From Acanthaster planci (taxonomy: Eukaryota; Echinodermata; Asteroidea; Valvatida; Acanthasteridae): a DNA stretch of 39,442 nt. Position numbers and translations under genes: made by a program. The notes beneath the pieces were generated by a model that did not search any database, was not told where the DNA came from, and saw nothing but the letters and a program-made list of their open reading frames with translations. Location of the stretch: the NCBI RefSeq assembly GCF_001949145.1, contig NW_019091674.1:1-39442 (forward strand), read 5' to 3'. Of this stretch, positions 1 to 10,442 are shown in pieces (within the stretch, counting starts at the first letter, position 1; the number at the start of each line of letters is the position of its first letter).

Positions 1-587
1 AATCATTGTTCGGATGTGTGCACACTACGTCATCGCACCCTACCTTATGACTTCTTTTGTGCAGAGGTCCACATTACGTATGCCACGCCTGCACACAAAT
101 TCCAAGTGCCGCCCAGATGCCCCCCATTATAAAAGCAAAAACAGGTTGAATGGATACTAAACAGGGTTAACAAAATTTTCCCCAAAAACCACAGCACGAA
201 AAGCTGGTGCCCCAGAAGATGCTTGCGCCCCCACTAGTAAATTCCTAGCTACGCCACTGCCATAAGCGCACCCATTTGGGTTTTAACTCACCTTAAATAA
301 TGCGTCAGGGAAAAGTGAAACATTTTTACCAGAACAATAAAAATCCATGTCGGGGGAAACTCAGATGAAATTCTCTCTTATTTTTCCGAAACTGTAGGTT
401 AAATATTTTGGTGCGTTTGTGTTCTTACAAATACAACGTTGGCCCGGTAGAACAATTTGTTCGTGACTTTTAGGTCTTTTTCCTTTATTGTTAATTTTTT
501 TCTGTTCCTTTCTTTACAGTACAACAAATCAATGGCCACCCGGACGCACATGCTAACATGAAGGAAGATTGTAAGTAAAGTCATCCC

Positions 588-877
588 AGATGGAATTTCA
601 GGCTATTCATAGTGGAGGACAGCAACGGGTGGATAGGCTTGCGGTAGCACCATGCGAAAGAATATATCTCTCTTATGAGTATGTGTGGTTCGGAAAAGAA
701 CCGCGAGTATAATCGACGTTTCGGACTGCGTCTGTTTCGGGAGACCAGTCTCCTGACGACAGACTGAGCACGCAGTCCTAAATGTTGAGTATACTCCTGG
801 TTCTTTTCAGAACCTCACATACTCATAAGAGAGATATATTCTTATGCATTGTGCTACCGCAAGCCTTTCCACCTGTT
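588..877. mobile_element. Foldback/hairpin MITE with 11-bp target duplication
   Basis: Two arms of about 85 bp (about 625-705 and 790-872) are near-perfect reverse complements. They begin with GGCTTGCGGTAGCAC and end with GTGCTACCGCAAGCC. The insertion is flanked by AAAGTCATCCC (577-587) and AAAGTTATCTC (878-888). R2 has the uninterrupted site near 9958-9980 with a single AAAGTTATCTC-like sequence, and R3 has the filled site. Presence against absence in otherwise homologous repeats supports a discrete insertion, or a precise loss from R2. No protein is encoded, so it would be non-autonomous. Confidence 0.75.
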
Positions 878-1766
878 AAAGTTATCTCATAGTTTGCTTA
901 GAATAAATATTTAGAAAGACATTCGTATATCGATTGTACATTAATAAAGGAACAAACGTTTGCTTGGCCGGACTTATACAACTGCATGTATGTTTAAGGC
1001 CGCAGGGGCTTTGGAATCTGATGATTACCCGAAAATATATATATAGCAAGGGCCATTTTACAAGCTTTACTATCGGATTCACGAATGAAATAAGTGCCTT
1101 TTGGTACAATCGACAAAAATCCTCCAAATTATTCGTATATATATACACATCATGGACTCCCTGTTTTGTGGGCCCTTTTTCTATCCACATTCACGGGCCA
1201 CTGTAAAATGACTGTTTCTGCCTTTGTCACTCTACATGCCAACAAGAACTGGACCAACCTCACTACGATGGCCTAATATTGCCAGTGGTGATTTGCAAGG
1301 AAAATAGATAACAGTTTAAATGTGTTCACTCGGAAAGCTTGTTTTGTCAATAACAACAAAAGCAACACCTCAAAAAGAATATGCAATCAAATTTGAATTC
1401 GATTATTAAAATTATTTCGTTATTTGAGGTAATTTATTTGTCAACTCGGAGGTACACTGAAGAGCGTACGATAGCCCTTCTTTCAATAAAAGATACCCTT
1501 CAAAATTGTGACACCAAAAGAGATTGGGGAAAGTAGTCGATGTTTTTATCTGCCTTTGGCAATTGGGCAAACAGATTACGTTTTCTAATTACAAATCGTT
1601 TCAACAATTCAAAATGTAATTGTTCTTTGAACCAACATTCCCTTAGATACAAAACCCACTCACCATTGAGGGATTGATCTCGCTTCTTTGATGTAAATAC
1701 ATTTCAAAATTGCCACAGCACCTCTTGAACCTTGTGCAATGTAGCGTAGAAGACATAATTATATCC

Positions 1767-2749
1767 ATGTTCAGACTGGTGCTAGCTTGTATTTTGTTAA
1801 CCGCAGAGTGCATTTTATCAGCAGTGTATGACATTGGTAAGCACACAACCTTTAAGATATAGAAGGTGTTACAATGGTTATCTTGGACGTATTTTATGCA
1901 GGGCTTACCGTGCCAATACTGTGGCGCGACTCTTTATGAGAAAGTACGCGAGACTTGCCATGCCTTCCGTGGAGCCTCCGACCAAGGTAGTGAAGTCAAA
2001 ATCAACTTGAAATATACTGTCTCCAACCAGTGGCGTAGCCAAGCGAGGCAAGGGCCAACTAGGCCCTGTGGGAAGTTTGTTTTCCCTCTTGCCTGGCTAC
2101 ACCACTGTGTCTCACTAACCTTTTGTCGAGCAAAAACCCAAAGCTAATAGAATTTGAGTATTGAAACTGCCCCTTCACTTTCTCAGAAAGAGTTTTCAAA
2201 AAGAAAAGATTTCATATTCTAAGAACGTGAAAGCAAAGTACTTTTTACCGATGCTGTCATAAAAATTAATTCTCTCCAGAGATTGCAGAAACTGAAAACT
2301 GAAATCAAGAAAAGTTTTAGTTTTCATCCAATTCCTTCTTTTTTTGGTTCCCCTTTTATGTTTCGCTTCTTTTCTTCCCCTTATTTTTGGGGGGGTCCCA
2401 CCTTGATCCCCATGATATATGCATGTCTCCATCAACAGACTGTACACGCCATGCAAAGGAAGGCTGCAGAGGGACGTTTTCTTTATGTCAAGAGGCCTCC
2501 TGTTTCTCCCCGCTCTGTTAATTTGTGGAAGAGTCGATTTTTTACAAAACATACAAAAAGACAGAGTTATTTTGGGTGAAAACAAAACCATCATGCCAAT
2601 TTTGTTTTCTCCTCACCTGTGATGCAGAGTTTCTGGATTCAAAGGACGCCAGCACATTCTTGTTCGGACGTGGTATTGGAAAGCGAGGTTTGCACCACGA
2701 ATGCTGCACTGAAGGATGCAGCATCGAGGAGATTTATGAATCCTGCTAA
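1767..2749 (+). CDS. Insulin-like peptide gene, copy 1 (three-exon model, 5' frame uncertain)
   Basis: The likely product is a secreted insulin/relaxin-family hormone precursor. The putative exon 1 (1767-1836) starts with ATG and reads MFRLVLACILLTAECILSA, a good signal peptide, ending at a GTAAGC donor. Exon 2 (1902-1986) follows TTTTATGCAG. It holds a B-chain motif YCGATLYEKVRETC, with Cys codons at 1920 and 1956 (C-x11-C as in insulin B7-B19), and ends at CAAG|GTAGTG in phase 1. Exon 3 (2628-2749) follows GATGCAG in phase 1. It encodes a short C-peptide end, a KR cleavage site and the A chain, which has CC-x3-C-x8-C and ends IYESC-stop. The phase-1 intron between B and A is the conserved insulin-family intron. 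Problem: exon 1 ends in phase 1 while the B frame enters exon 2 in phase 0, and exon 2 is 1 nt shorter than in copies 2 and 3. The copy may therefore be frameshifted, or the true exon 1 may be elsewhere. The A-chain identification is strong; the complete model is less certain. Confidence 0.7.
2028..2107. repeat. Small inverted-repeat element in the ILP B/A intron
   Basis: CAGTGGCGTAGCC at 2028-2040 is matched by GGCTACACCACTG at 2095-2107, giving a terminal inverted repeat of about 13 bp around an 80-bp unit. The same unit is in the introns of copies 2 and 3, so it predates the R amplification. A GTGGCGTAGCTAGG-like end also occurs near 10253 and, inverted, near 245-262. It is likely a short non-autonomous DNA element or the edge of a SINE; no target duplication was defined. 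Confidence 0.4.
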
Positions 2750-3679
2750 AGGAGACACATTTTAGTTAATGCGCTGATGACTACATAATCTATATAACCA
2801 AAGTTTTTGAAGCAAAAGGAGTAACTTAGGGGAAAGTCTCCTACAAATTGTAATTGATCCTGCTAATTATAGGTCCGCAAATCTGATTTTTGAGGTTACA
2901 GGTCGCTGCCCTCAGTCTTTATTCTTTTCACTGCCCATGTCTCGCGGAGAATAACATACCTTCAAGACAAGACAGGTGCACGAGTGAAGTTCTTCGTTAA
3001 AACTCCAACTTTCCTCTATGATCCCTTTATACCAGATAGAGACTAGGCTCTGGATGACTTTGCCGCCAAAGGCCTACGTGCAACAAACTTAACATATCTG
3101 ACCGAGTACAGGTTCTTCTTCAAGCCTATGGTGTGGATTCATGAACACCTTTTCTTTAGTTTCTTGGGCGCGAGGTCGTTATGGGAACTTTTCTCCAATG
3201 TGACTGTTCTCTTATAACACTCCATACACACCCGCTTGTTAGTATGCCTGGAAAGAAAACATACCTCGTATGTACCGGGTCCTAAAACCGTCATGCGTTC
3301 AAGCACCTCTGCTTCCCCGGGTTCGTGCTCCCGATCTCATTGTCTGTCTCTTGCGTGACTTGAGGCCATAAAAACAGTTAATATGAGCAATTCACAGTAT
3401 AGTTTGGCCACGAACATAACTTTTCATCAGATCCGCATGTCACATTAGCAAGCACGTAATGATTGATGTGTTGTATTTGAGAATGGATTTATAAATGATT
3501 ATTTTATTAAAATTTCTATTTAAAAAATCAGAATTGGAGCAGGAAAAGCTAAAACATATTTGTGGCTGACTTTACTGTTATCTATATTTCGTGGAGACAA
3601 TGCTGGTAGTTGGTCGCACCGCTCTTTCTAATTATATACATTTGATATAAAAACCCCAAACAAAAACCCTTTTCTACAA

Positions 3680-4532
3680 CAACTCACTCGTAATTGTGGG
3701 GATGCGGATTTCCTTTTGGTTAGCTTTGTCTCCTGGAAACAGGTTTATATTTAACTCGACCTCATTTGCATAAGGCCTAACCCCGTATTCACATGTAAAT
3801 TAGTTTAGTGCGCACACACGGCAGGGCGCACCCATGTTTCGCGCGCTTAGCACTTCGCCATTTTCTCCAGCACAACTGGACGTTGAATTTGTTGTGTCTT
3901 TGTGGCCAGTTTGTCGGCACACAACTGTTTGAAATGTAAGGCAACCCTATTCTGGCCTGTCTCCAGAACCTGTGGAAATTGATTTTCATTTTATTTTGTG
4001 TGTGACTTTTCGGGAGAGTTGTATAGTTTTACCTAAAACTTTGGGAAATCCGATGGCGTGGCATTGTCATAGACACCGCTGTGTGTATATACCTTGGTGT
4101 ACTGTATTTTTCATGGACAGCATGTGCGCACGATACCTGTACTGGGTTTGACGGCCACCTTTGCTGTTTGCGCACACCTTTTTCAATAACTATGGGGTTT
4201 CCTTATTTATCTCTGTTAATTACAGGCAGAATGTACTTGTAGGAGTTATCCGGTCCCTGCACCTGGGGATTTTCCTTGGGATTTTTCCTTACGATTTTAT
4301 GAGGTTTCTCCTTGGATTAATTTCAACCTTCTCATCATAATTCTACTTCATGACTGTGATTTTTATGATTCCACCTTGAATTCGCCTTGACTGCTGAATA
4401 AATTCGTGTGTGAGGCAACTAACCAAGTTTTCCTCCGATTGACTGAATCATTGCCTTGTCGACTCGTACATTCACCCCAATCAATTTTTGGGGTCAATCC
4501 TGCTGGTTTTGACACCGCGGCCCCATTTCACA
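3680..4532 (+). mobile_element. Ty3/gypsy LTR (5' LTR of the 5.3-7.1 kb element)
   Basis: This sequence of about 850 bp recurs at 21261-22616. It ends CCCATTTCACA, directly before a primer-binding-site-like TGGTGTCCTAGACAGG (4542 onward). An AATAAA signal at 4397-4402 lies in the second half, as expected for an LTR polyadenylation signal. The precise 5' end is uncertain because R1 is directly upstream in both copies; TGTGGGG at about 3696 is a candidate LTR start. The LTR call rests on its position, its repetition and the PBS, not on two LTRs around one element. Confidence 0.6.
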
Positions 4533-4541
4533 GCAGAATTT

Positions 4542-4560
4542 TGGTGTCCTAGACAGGATG
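4542..4560 (+). other. Primer-binding-site-like sequence
   Basis: TGGTGTCCTAGACAGGATG begins about 9 nt after the proposed LTR end. Starting with TGG, complementary to a tRNA CCA end, and lying between LTR and gag is the usual layout of a retrotransposon minus-strand primer site. The priming tRNA was not identified. Confidence 0.45.
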
Positions 4561-5344
4561 GAGTGTACGATGACCCACCACTTCCAGACACAGTTTACAT
4601 AATATTCCCTTCATCGTGCTCAACATCCTCGGGTACAGTTGTCCAGTCCTACCAGTTCAGTTGAGATGAGTCATCTCGGAGGTGTCAAGATCCAGGGTTA
4701 GTTCTACTTCAAATCTATTGAGGAGACAGCTGAGTTGACTCTGCACATCGCTTGTTGCAGTCAGTGTTTTCCATGTTTATTTCTAACTGTGTGTTGAGGT
4801 TTTATTGTGCATTGGCTCCCTTTCATTCTTTCCAATGTGCACTACTTACATTTAAATTAAGACAGATTGTAGCTCTTTTTGCATAGCCACTGGTTACGAA
4901 GGATGGATATTGGTTACCATTCTTCCATGTTTAATATTCTGTCATCATATTGTGCGCTCACTTTTTTGGGGGGATTACCGAAATTTTGGGCAGTCCAACT
5001 AGCACCTCCCGTATGGCATACTTGTACATGAAGGTTGTTATCCATTACACATGTAGCTAACAGTCCTGGGGAGTGTGATTGCCTATATTTTATGTAGTGT
5101 AGCTTAGGTATTAGCCCATTTAAGAGTGTTTACTGCTGGTTAGGTGTGGCAGCACTAAGATCGCAACCATTTCTATGCCTGAAATATTGGCGGAAGCCAT
5201 TTCCAAATCGAATCAGGCATTGGCCGAGTCTTAAGCCAATGCATTTTCGAAGTTACGGTACCAGAGGGCTCCAACGGTTAAGCTTTTTTAAGCTTTTCAG
5301 CTAAATTTAGTGGGCCTCCATGTAAGTCATGAAACCCGTCTCTC
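4561..5344 (+). other. Gypsy leader and 5' gag region without a readable frame
   Basis: This stretch lies between the primer-binding-like site and the first readable gag frame. No open frame of convincing length is seen. It presumably corresponds to the untranslated leader and the degraded gag N-terminus. Confidence 0.4.
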
Positions 5345-5865
5345 AAGGAATGGCTAGATTACGTAGAAACCTACGCACGGCAGTTAGGTATTACTGATAA
5401 ACAAAAAGTGGCTGCCATAATGAACCACCATGGTTCTGCGAGGGAAGAAGTTCTGTGTTGCCCTTTCAGTGAGAGAACCGATTTCACCAAGCTTCGTAAA
5501 CTTTTGCGGTCCCGATTTGGCCCACCAGAAACAGTCCAATCTTTAAATCATAGTTTCTACTTGAGAGAGCAGCTGGAGGGCGAAAGCCTTGCCAATTTCA
5601 GTTGCTCTATCATGCGGTTTTATTGTCGAATGGAGCCTGCCGCAGCCGACCCTAATTAAAAGGCGGCTTTAAACCAGCTGAAACAGGGGGCCCTGAAAGA
5701 GCAGTTTATCATAGGCACTACAGATCCGTCTGTCCGCCGGGAAATAAGGTGGCTTGTTATAGACCACCCTACGATGTCCTTCTTTGAGATACGCAATCTT
5801 GCTCTAAAGTTGCATCGTGATGATGATGGGTTGGGTACCCCTGCAAATAAATCTCCATCTGATTT
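5345..5865 (+). pseudogene. gag: Ty3/gypsy Gag capsid remnant
   Basis: One frame reads through a retrotransposon-Gag-type helical domain. It includes KEWLDYVETYARQLGI (from 5345), FTKLRKLLRSRFGPPE, REQLEGESLANF and, after the break, GTTDPSVRREIRW. This arrangement (aligned helices, then REQ..GES..F) is typical of Ty3/gypsy and retroviral-like capsids that assemble the particle. A TAA at 5657-5659 interrupts the frame. Downstream, at about 5845-5870, the same frame passes straight into reverse transcriptase. The zinc-knuckle nucleocapsid and the aspartic protease are therefore missing, an internal deletion that fuses Gag to RT. The element is dead. Confidence 0.8.
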
Positions 5866-7080
5866 TTTTCCATACAGTAGCGTTGTCCCCAGTCAGATTC
5901 AAGAGGTAAAGAAACTTCTGCAGGACCGACTAGATAGGAACATTATCAGGGAGTCTAGTAGTCCCTACGCCCGCCCTATGGTCTTGGTCCGGAAGAAGAG
6001 TGGGCAACTGTGTTTGTGCATCGATTACAAGCAATTAAATGCCAAAACATTGAAAGATGCATTTCCCCTCCCCAGGATAGTAGAGACTTTGGAATCACTC
6101 GGGGGTGCCCGCTTATTTTCTTCTCTGGACCTGGCCCATGGCTATTTTCCAGTAGCATTACACTCCTACACCATACCCAAAACTGCCTTCCATGCCCCGT
6201 GGGGATTATACGTTTTTCAGCGTATACCTCAAGGACTAACCAACAGTCCAAGTACGCCTACATTCCAGCGTGTGATGGAATTGATATTTGCTGACATGAA
6301 TGTCAGAATTGGTACTGTACCTCGACGATTTGCTTGTGTTTTCATCCAACATGGGCGAACATCTGGACAAACTAGACAAAGTCTTCAGTAGGTTGACTGA
6401 CAATGGGTTGAAACTCAATGGCTCCAAATGCCACTTGTTCAAAAGATCTGTATCTCATCAAGGCCACATTGTGAGTTATTAGGGAGTTTATGTGCATCCT
6501 GGTAAAATAGAGCATATCAGGGATTGGCCTGTTCCAACCACTGTTGAACGACTTCCGTCGTTCCTTGGACTTGCGTCCTGTAATAGGCGGTATGTCCGCG
6601 ATTTCGCCAGGATTTCTGCCCCTTTGCATTCGCTAGAAGGTAAGGCTCTGTCAAAAGCAGGGAACCACAGGGGCTGATGAAGCTTTTACAGTTCTTAAGC
6701 AGGCGCTGTGCAGCGCTCCCGTTCTGGCGAACCCACGCTTTGACCGTGATTTTGTGGTTGAAATAGATGCGTCCGTAAAGGGCCTTGGTACATGCCTTTT
6801 GCAGTATGATGATAGTGGCCATTGGCCCCCTGTGGCTTATGCCAGTCGCAGTCTTAGGGTGCCGAGAGGGGTTGTTCTGATTTGTCCAGCTTCAGGTTGG
6901 AATTGCTAGCCCTTAAGTGGGCAATTTCTGAGAAATTTAAAGAGTATTTGTTGGGCAGGAGCACAACAGTGTGGACTGACAAGAACCCCCTCGCACACCT
7001 GCAGACTGCTATTAAACTGGGGACCACAGAGCTGCCTTGGGTTGCCCAATTAAGCTCTTTCAACCTCAAAATCAAGTGCA
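5866..7080 (+). pseudogene. pol: Ty3/gypsy Pol remnant: reverse transcriptase and RNase H
   Basis: Reverse transcriptase signatures appear in order: LLQDRLDRNIIRESSSPYA, VLVRKKSGQLCLCIDYKQL, FSSLDLAHGYF (first catalytic Asp), RIPQGLTNSP, and YLDDLLVFSS (YxDD, the catalytic pair). The RT-RNase H connection (HPGKIEHIRDWPVP, FLGLASCNRRYVRDFA) follows. RNase H shows VEIDAS, FRLELLALKWA and WTDKNPLAHL. Breaks: a frameshift near 6300 just before YLDD, a TAG at 6480-6482, a frameshift near 6655, and a stop or shift near 6870-6905. The sequence stops at the end of RNase H (about 7080), where inverted R2 begins, so integrase and the 3' LTR are gone. Family assignment is secure. Confidence 0.92.
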
Positions 7081-8130
7081 TCAGGTTTGTGGACCTATAA
7101 TTGCTGGATCAATTACAATTTGTGGGAGAACTTAAAGTTACTCCTTTTGCTTCGAGGACTTTGGTTATATATAGATTATGTAGTCTTCAGCGCTTTAGCT
7201 AAAATTATGTCCCAGACCGTTATCTTACATATCAGTTCGAAGTTCTGAATCATGCAGAAGATAGCCCCTACATATTTTTAAAATCATCACGCAGTTTACA
7301 AACTGACTGCTTTGCAGGTAAACTTTAATCTTTCATGCTTGCAGATTAAAATCATGTTGAAAAAATGAAACAGCAAGGAAAAGAAAGAAAAACCGAAAGG
7401 CCAGAAAATCTTAACATAGACCCTTCGTGGGCGGCGTTTTTTTGTAAATAAAGATATATTTACCGAAAGAAGAATTCTAAATAATGCATAAGCGTGAATG
7501 TGGTAAGGAAATGTATTTCTCTTCGTGCTTTAAAACACTCTCCAGGTATCATATACAACCCAAACGCTCACTGCAAGGAGGAGTCATTCTTCGTTTTTAA
7601 AATGCTTCGTTAAACACAACACTTCCTATAAATTAAAGAGCAACTGTCGATGTATAAACAAACAAACAAACACCCCAACAAACAAAATTGTTCAGTTTGA
7701 GAAGTAAGCTGGTTATGTCTTGTATTATGCTTCATTTCTACCGTGAGGGACCTGAAAGAAATCTTTAATGCGCTGTTGATCCGTTCAGTTCTCGGCTAAG
7801 AGAAAGGTTGGATCGATTTGGTTGGATCGAGACTTCGAAAATGTATGCTTTTTGCAATACAAGTCAAGAGGTCAAGATTTTATTTTGAGACAGCTGAGAC
7901 TTTTGGGACATAATCTATTCCCCGAGCAATGGGAGGTAAAAGGGTTTAAACTAGGACCTGCCCATTCAATGTTCGCGAACTGTCATAAAAGGAAGCAAAT
8001 GCCATTTTACTTGATATTCATTTCGGCGAAGAAACCACCACCACTCATATCTTGGAATAAGACGGAAAACTCTATTTGTTGTAAAGCTGAATACGCCGAT
8101 GGCAAGAAATTAGCCAGGTCAGTGTCTCCT

Positions 8131-8853
8131 TTAGCAGGATTCATAAATCTCCTCGATGCTGCATCCTTCAGTGCAGCATTCGTGGTGCAAACCTCGCTTT
8201 TCGATACCACGTCCGAACAAGAATGTGTTGGCGTCCTTTGAATCCAGAAACTCTGCATCACAGGTGAGGAGAAAACAAAAGTGGCATGATGAAAATTAAA
8301 ACTTTTCCTGATTTCAGTTTTCAGTTTCTGCAATCTCTGGAGAGAATGCGTCTTTATGGCAGCATCGGTTAAAGTACGTTGCTTTCACGTTCTTAGATTA
8401 TGAAATCTCTTCTTTTGGAAAACCCTTCCTAAAAAAGTGCAGGGGCAGTTTCAATACTCAAATTCTATAAGCTTTGGGTTTTTTTTCTCGACAAAGGGTT
8501 AGTGAGATACAGAGGTGTAATCAGGCAAGAGGGAGAGCAAACGTTCCCACAGGGCCTAGTTGGCCCTTGCCTCGCTTGGCTACGCCACTGGTGAGAGAGA
8601 GTATATTTCAAGTTGATTTTGACTTCACTACCTTGGTTGGAGACTCCACGGACGGCATGGCAAGTCTCACGTACTTTCTCGTAAAGAGTCGCACCACAAT
8701 AATTGGCACGGTAAGCCCTGCATAAAATATGTCCAAGATAGCCATTATAACACCTTCTGTAACGCAAAGGTTCTGTGGTTACCAATTTCATACACTGCTG
8801 AACAAAATGCACTCTACGGTTAACAAAATAGCAGCTAGCACCAGTCTGAACAA
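8131..8853 (-). CDS. Insulin-like peptide gene, copy 2 (best-preserved B and A exons)
   Basis: Reading the minus strand, the B-chain exon is 8717-8632. It keeps YCGATLYEKVRETC with both cysteines and ends in a phase-1 donor (CAAG|GTAGTG). The A-chain exon is 8252-8131. It follows CACCTGTGATGCAG and encodes a C-peptide end, a KR site, and GLHHECCTEGCS...IYESC followed by TAA. B and A exons are both uninterrupted and phase-compatible. The signal-peptide exon seen in copy 1 is damaged: TTG stands at 8853-8851 where copy 1 has ATG, and a 1-nt insertion leads to TGA before the donor. Either this copy is inactive or it uses another first exon. The product would be an insulin-family hormone precursor whose chains are joined by disulfides after proprotein-convertase cleavage. 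Confidence 0.7.
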
Positions 8854-9041
8854 GGATTATGTCATTGTCTTACACGCTACATTGCACTAGGTTCAAGAGG
8901 CGCTGTGGCAATTTTGAAATGTATTTACGTTAAAGAAACTAAATCAATTCCTCAATGGTGAGTGGGTTGTGTAGCCAAGGGAACGTAGGGTCAAAGAGCA
9001 ATTACATTTTAAACTGCTGAAACGATTATTAGTAATTTGTA

Positions 9042-9130
9042 GTGTCCTATGCTTTGCTATAATCCGACTTTANCTTGATTGTTAAAGCATTTCAGTAAAC
9101 TAAAAAGGATATTACATAATTTAAAACCTT
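9042..9130. repeat. Private insertion in R2
   Basis: About 90 bp interrupt the alignment of R2 with R1 and R3 (compare R1 near 1570-1600). The segment is AT-rich, contains an undetermined base at 9073 and shows no coding potential. It could be a small MITE or an assembly artefact. Confidence 0.4.
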
Positions 9131-10410
9131 AAAAACATAATCTGTTTGCGGAATTGTCAAAAGTAGATAACAAACATTGATTACTTTTCCCAATCTCCTT
9201 TGGTGTCACATTTTTGAAGGGTATCTTTTATTCAAAGAAGCGAAATGTTCCATGGGAAATTTAGGGGTATGAGACCCATTTTGTTGAAAACCATTCGAAC
9301 CCATTCAAAATAGAACAGCCAAAAAGACCAGTGAATGTAAACTTCTTGAAAAGACCTGAGAAGTTTATCTCAAGGGCTATCGTACGCTCTTCAATGAACC
9401 TCTGGGTTGAAAAATAAATTACCCCAAAAAAGCGAAGTAATTTTCTTATCAAATTCAAAATTGTCAAATTCGATTGCATATTCATTTTTAGGTGTTGCTT
9501 TTGATGTTATTGACAAAACAACATATCCGAGTGAACACATTTAAACTGTTTTCTATTTTTTGTTGATCACCACTGGCAATATAAGGCCATCGTGGTTAGG
9601 TAGATGATCCAGTTCTTGTTGGCATGAAGAGTGATAAAGGCAGAAACAGTCATTTGACAGTGCCTCGTGAACATGGATAGGGAAAGGGCCCACAAAACAG
9701 CGAGTCCATGAAGTGTATATGTAGGAATAATTGGGAGGATTTTTGTCGATTGTACCAAAAGGTATTTATTTACTTCATTCGTAAACCCGATAACAATAAA
9801 GCTTGTGGCCTTTGCTATATGTTCGGGTAATCATTAGATTCCCAAACCCATGCAGTCTTAAACATACAGTGTAGTTTTAAAAGTCCGGCCAAGCAAATAT
9901 TTGTTCCCTTATTGATGTACGAAAGAGGTACGAATGTTTTTCTAAATATTTATTCTAAGAGATAACTTTACTTACAAATTCCCTCCATGTTTAGCATCTG
10001 CGTCCGGGTGGCCATTGATTTGTTGTACTATAAGAAAAGAACAGAAAAAAATATTAAAGGAAAACGAGGTAAAAGTAAAAAAATTGTTCTACCAGGCCAA
10101 CGTTGAATTTGTATTAACGCAAACGCACCAACCTCATAACATACAATTTCCGGAAAAAAAATCTAAGAGAATTTCATTTGATTTTTCCCTGATATGGATA
10201 TTTATTGTTCTGGTAAAATGTTTCGCTTATCCCTGAGGGATGCGCTTATGGTAGTGGCGTAGCTAGGATTTTACCAGTGGGGGACACAAGTATCTTTTGG
10301 GGCACTAGCTTTCAGTGATGTCGTTTTGGGGGCAAGCTTTTGTTAACCCTATTCAGTATCCATTTAACCTTTTTTTATATATTGGGGGGCACATGGGCGG
10401 CACGTGGAAT

Positions 10411-10442
10411 TTGTGTGTGTGTGTGCTGGTGTGTGTGTGTGA
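10411..10442. repeat. (GT)n microsatellite
   Basis: Nearly uninterrupted GT dinucleotides form two runs separated by CTG. Confidence 0.8.

Larger units (their letters stand above)
90..3657 (+). repeat. R repeat, copy 1 (ILP-bearing)
   Basis: This long block is collinear with R3 (17204 onward) and, in reverse complement, with R2 (7082-10400) and R4. It carries the ILP gene at 1767-2749. Relative to R3 it lacks about 1 kb just after the A-chain exon: position 2759 resumes where R3 is at about 20551. Relative to R3 it keeps about 240 bp at 3436-3675. Its right end at about 3657 is set by the left limit of R4 (23768). It abuts an LTR-like sequence immediately afterwards. Boundaries are by eye and good to about 20 bp. 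Confidence 0.85.
7082..10400 (-). repeat. R repeat, copy 2 (inverted, ILP-bearing)
   Basis: This is the reverse complement of R3 from about 20672 back to about 17204, and of R1 back to about 90. It joins the gypsy RNase H at a short shared sequence (ATCAG). It lacks the hairpin MITE of R1 and R3 near 9970 and has a private insertion at about 9042-9130. The ILP B/A intron is shorter here (about 380 nt against about 640). An (AAAC)n tract lies at about 7658-7685. Confidence 0.85.

Noticed and set aside
882-1206. Overlapping frames on both strands in R1, repeated in R2 and R3
   Set aside because: Repeat-copied non-coding sequence; frames differ between copies through indels and no domain is recognised.
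7822-8241. 139-codon frame antisense to ILP copy 2 (also 38117-38629, antisense to ILP copy 4)
   Set aside because: Shadow of the A exon and flanking R sequence; the insulin frame on the other strand explains the conservation.
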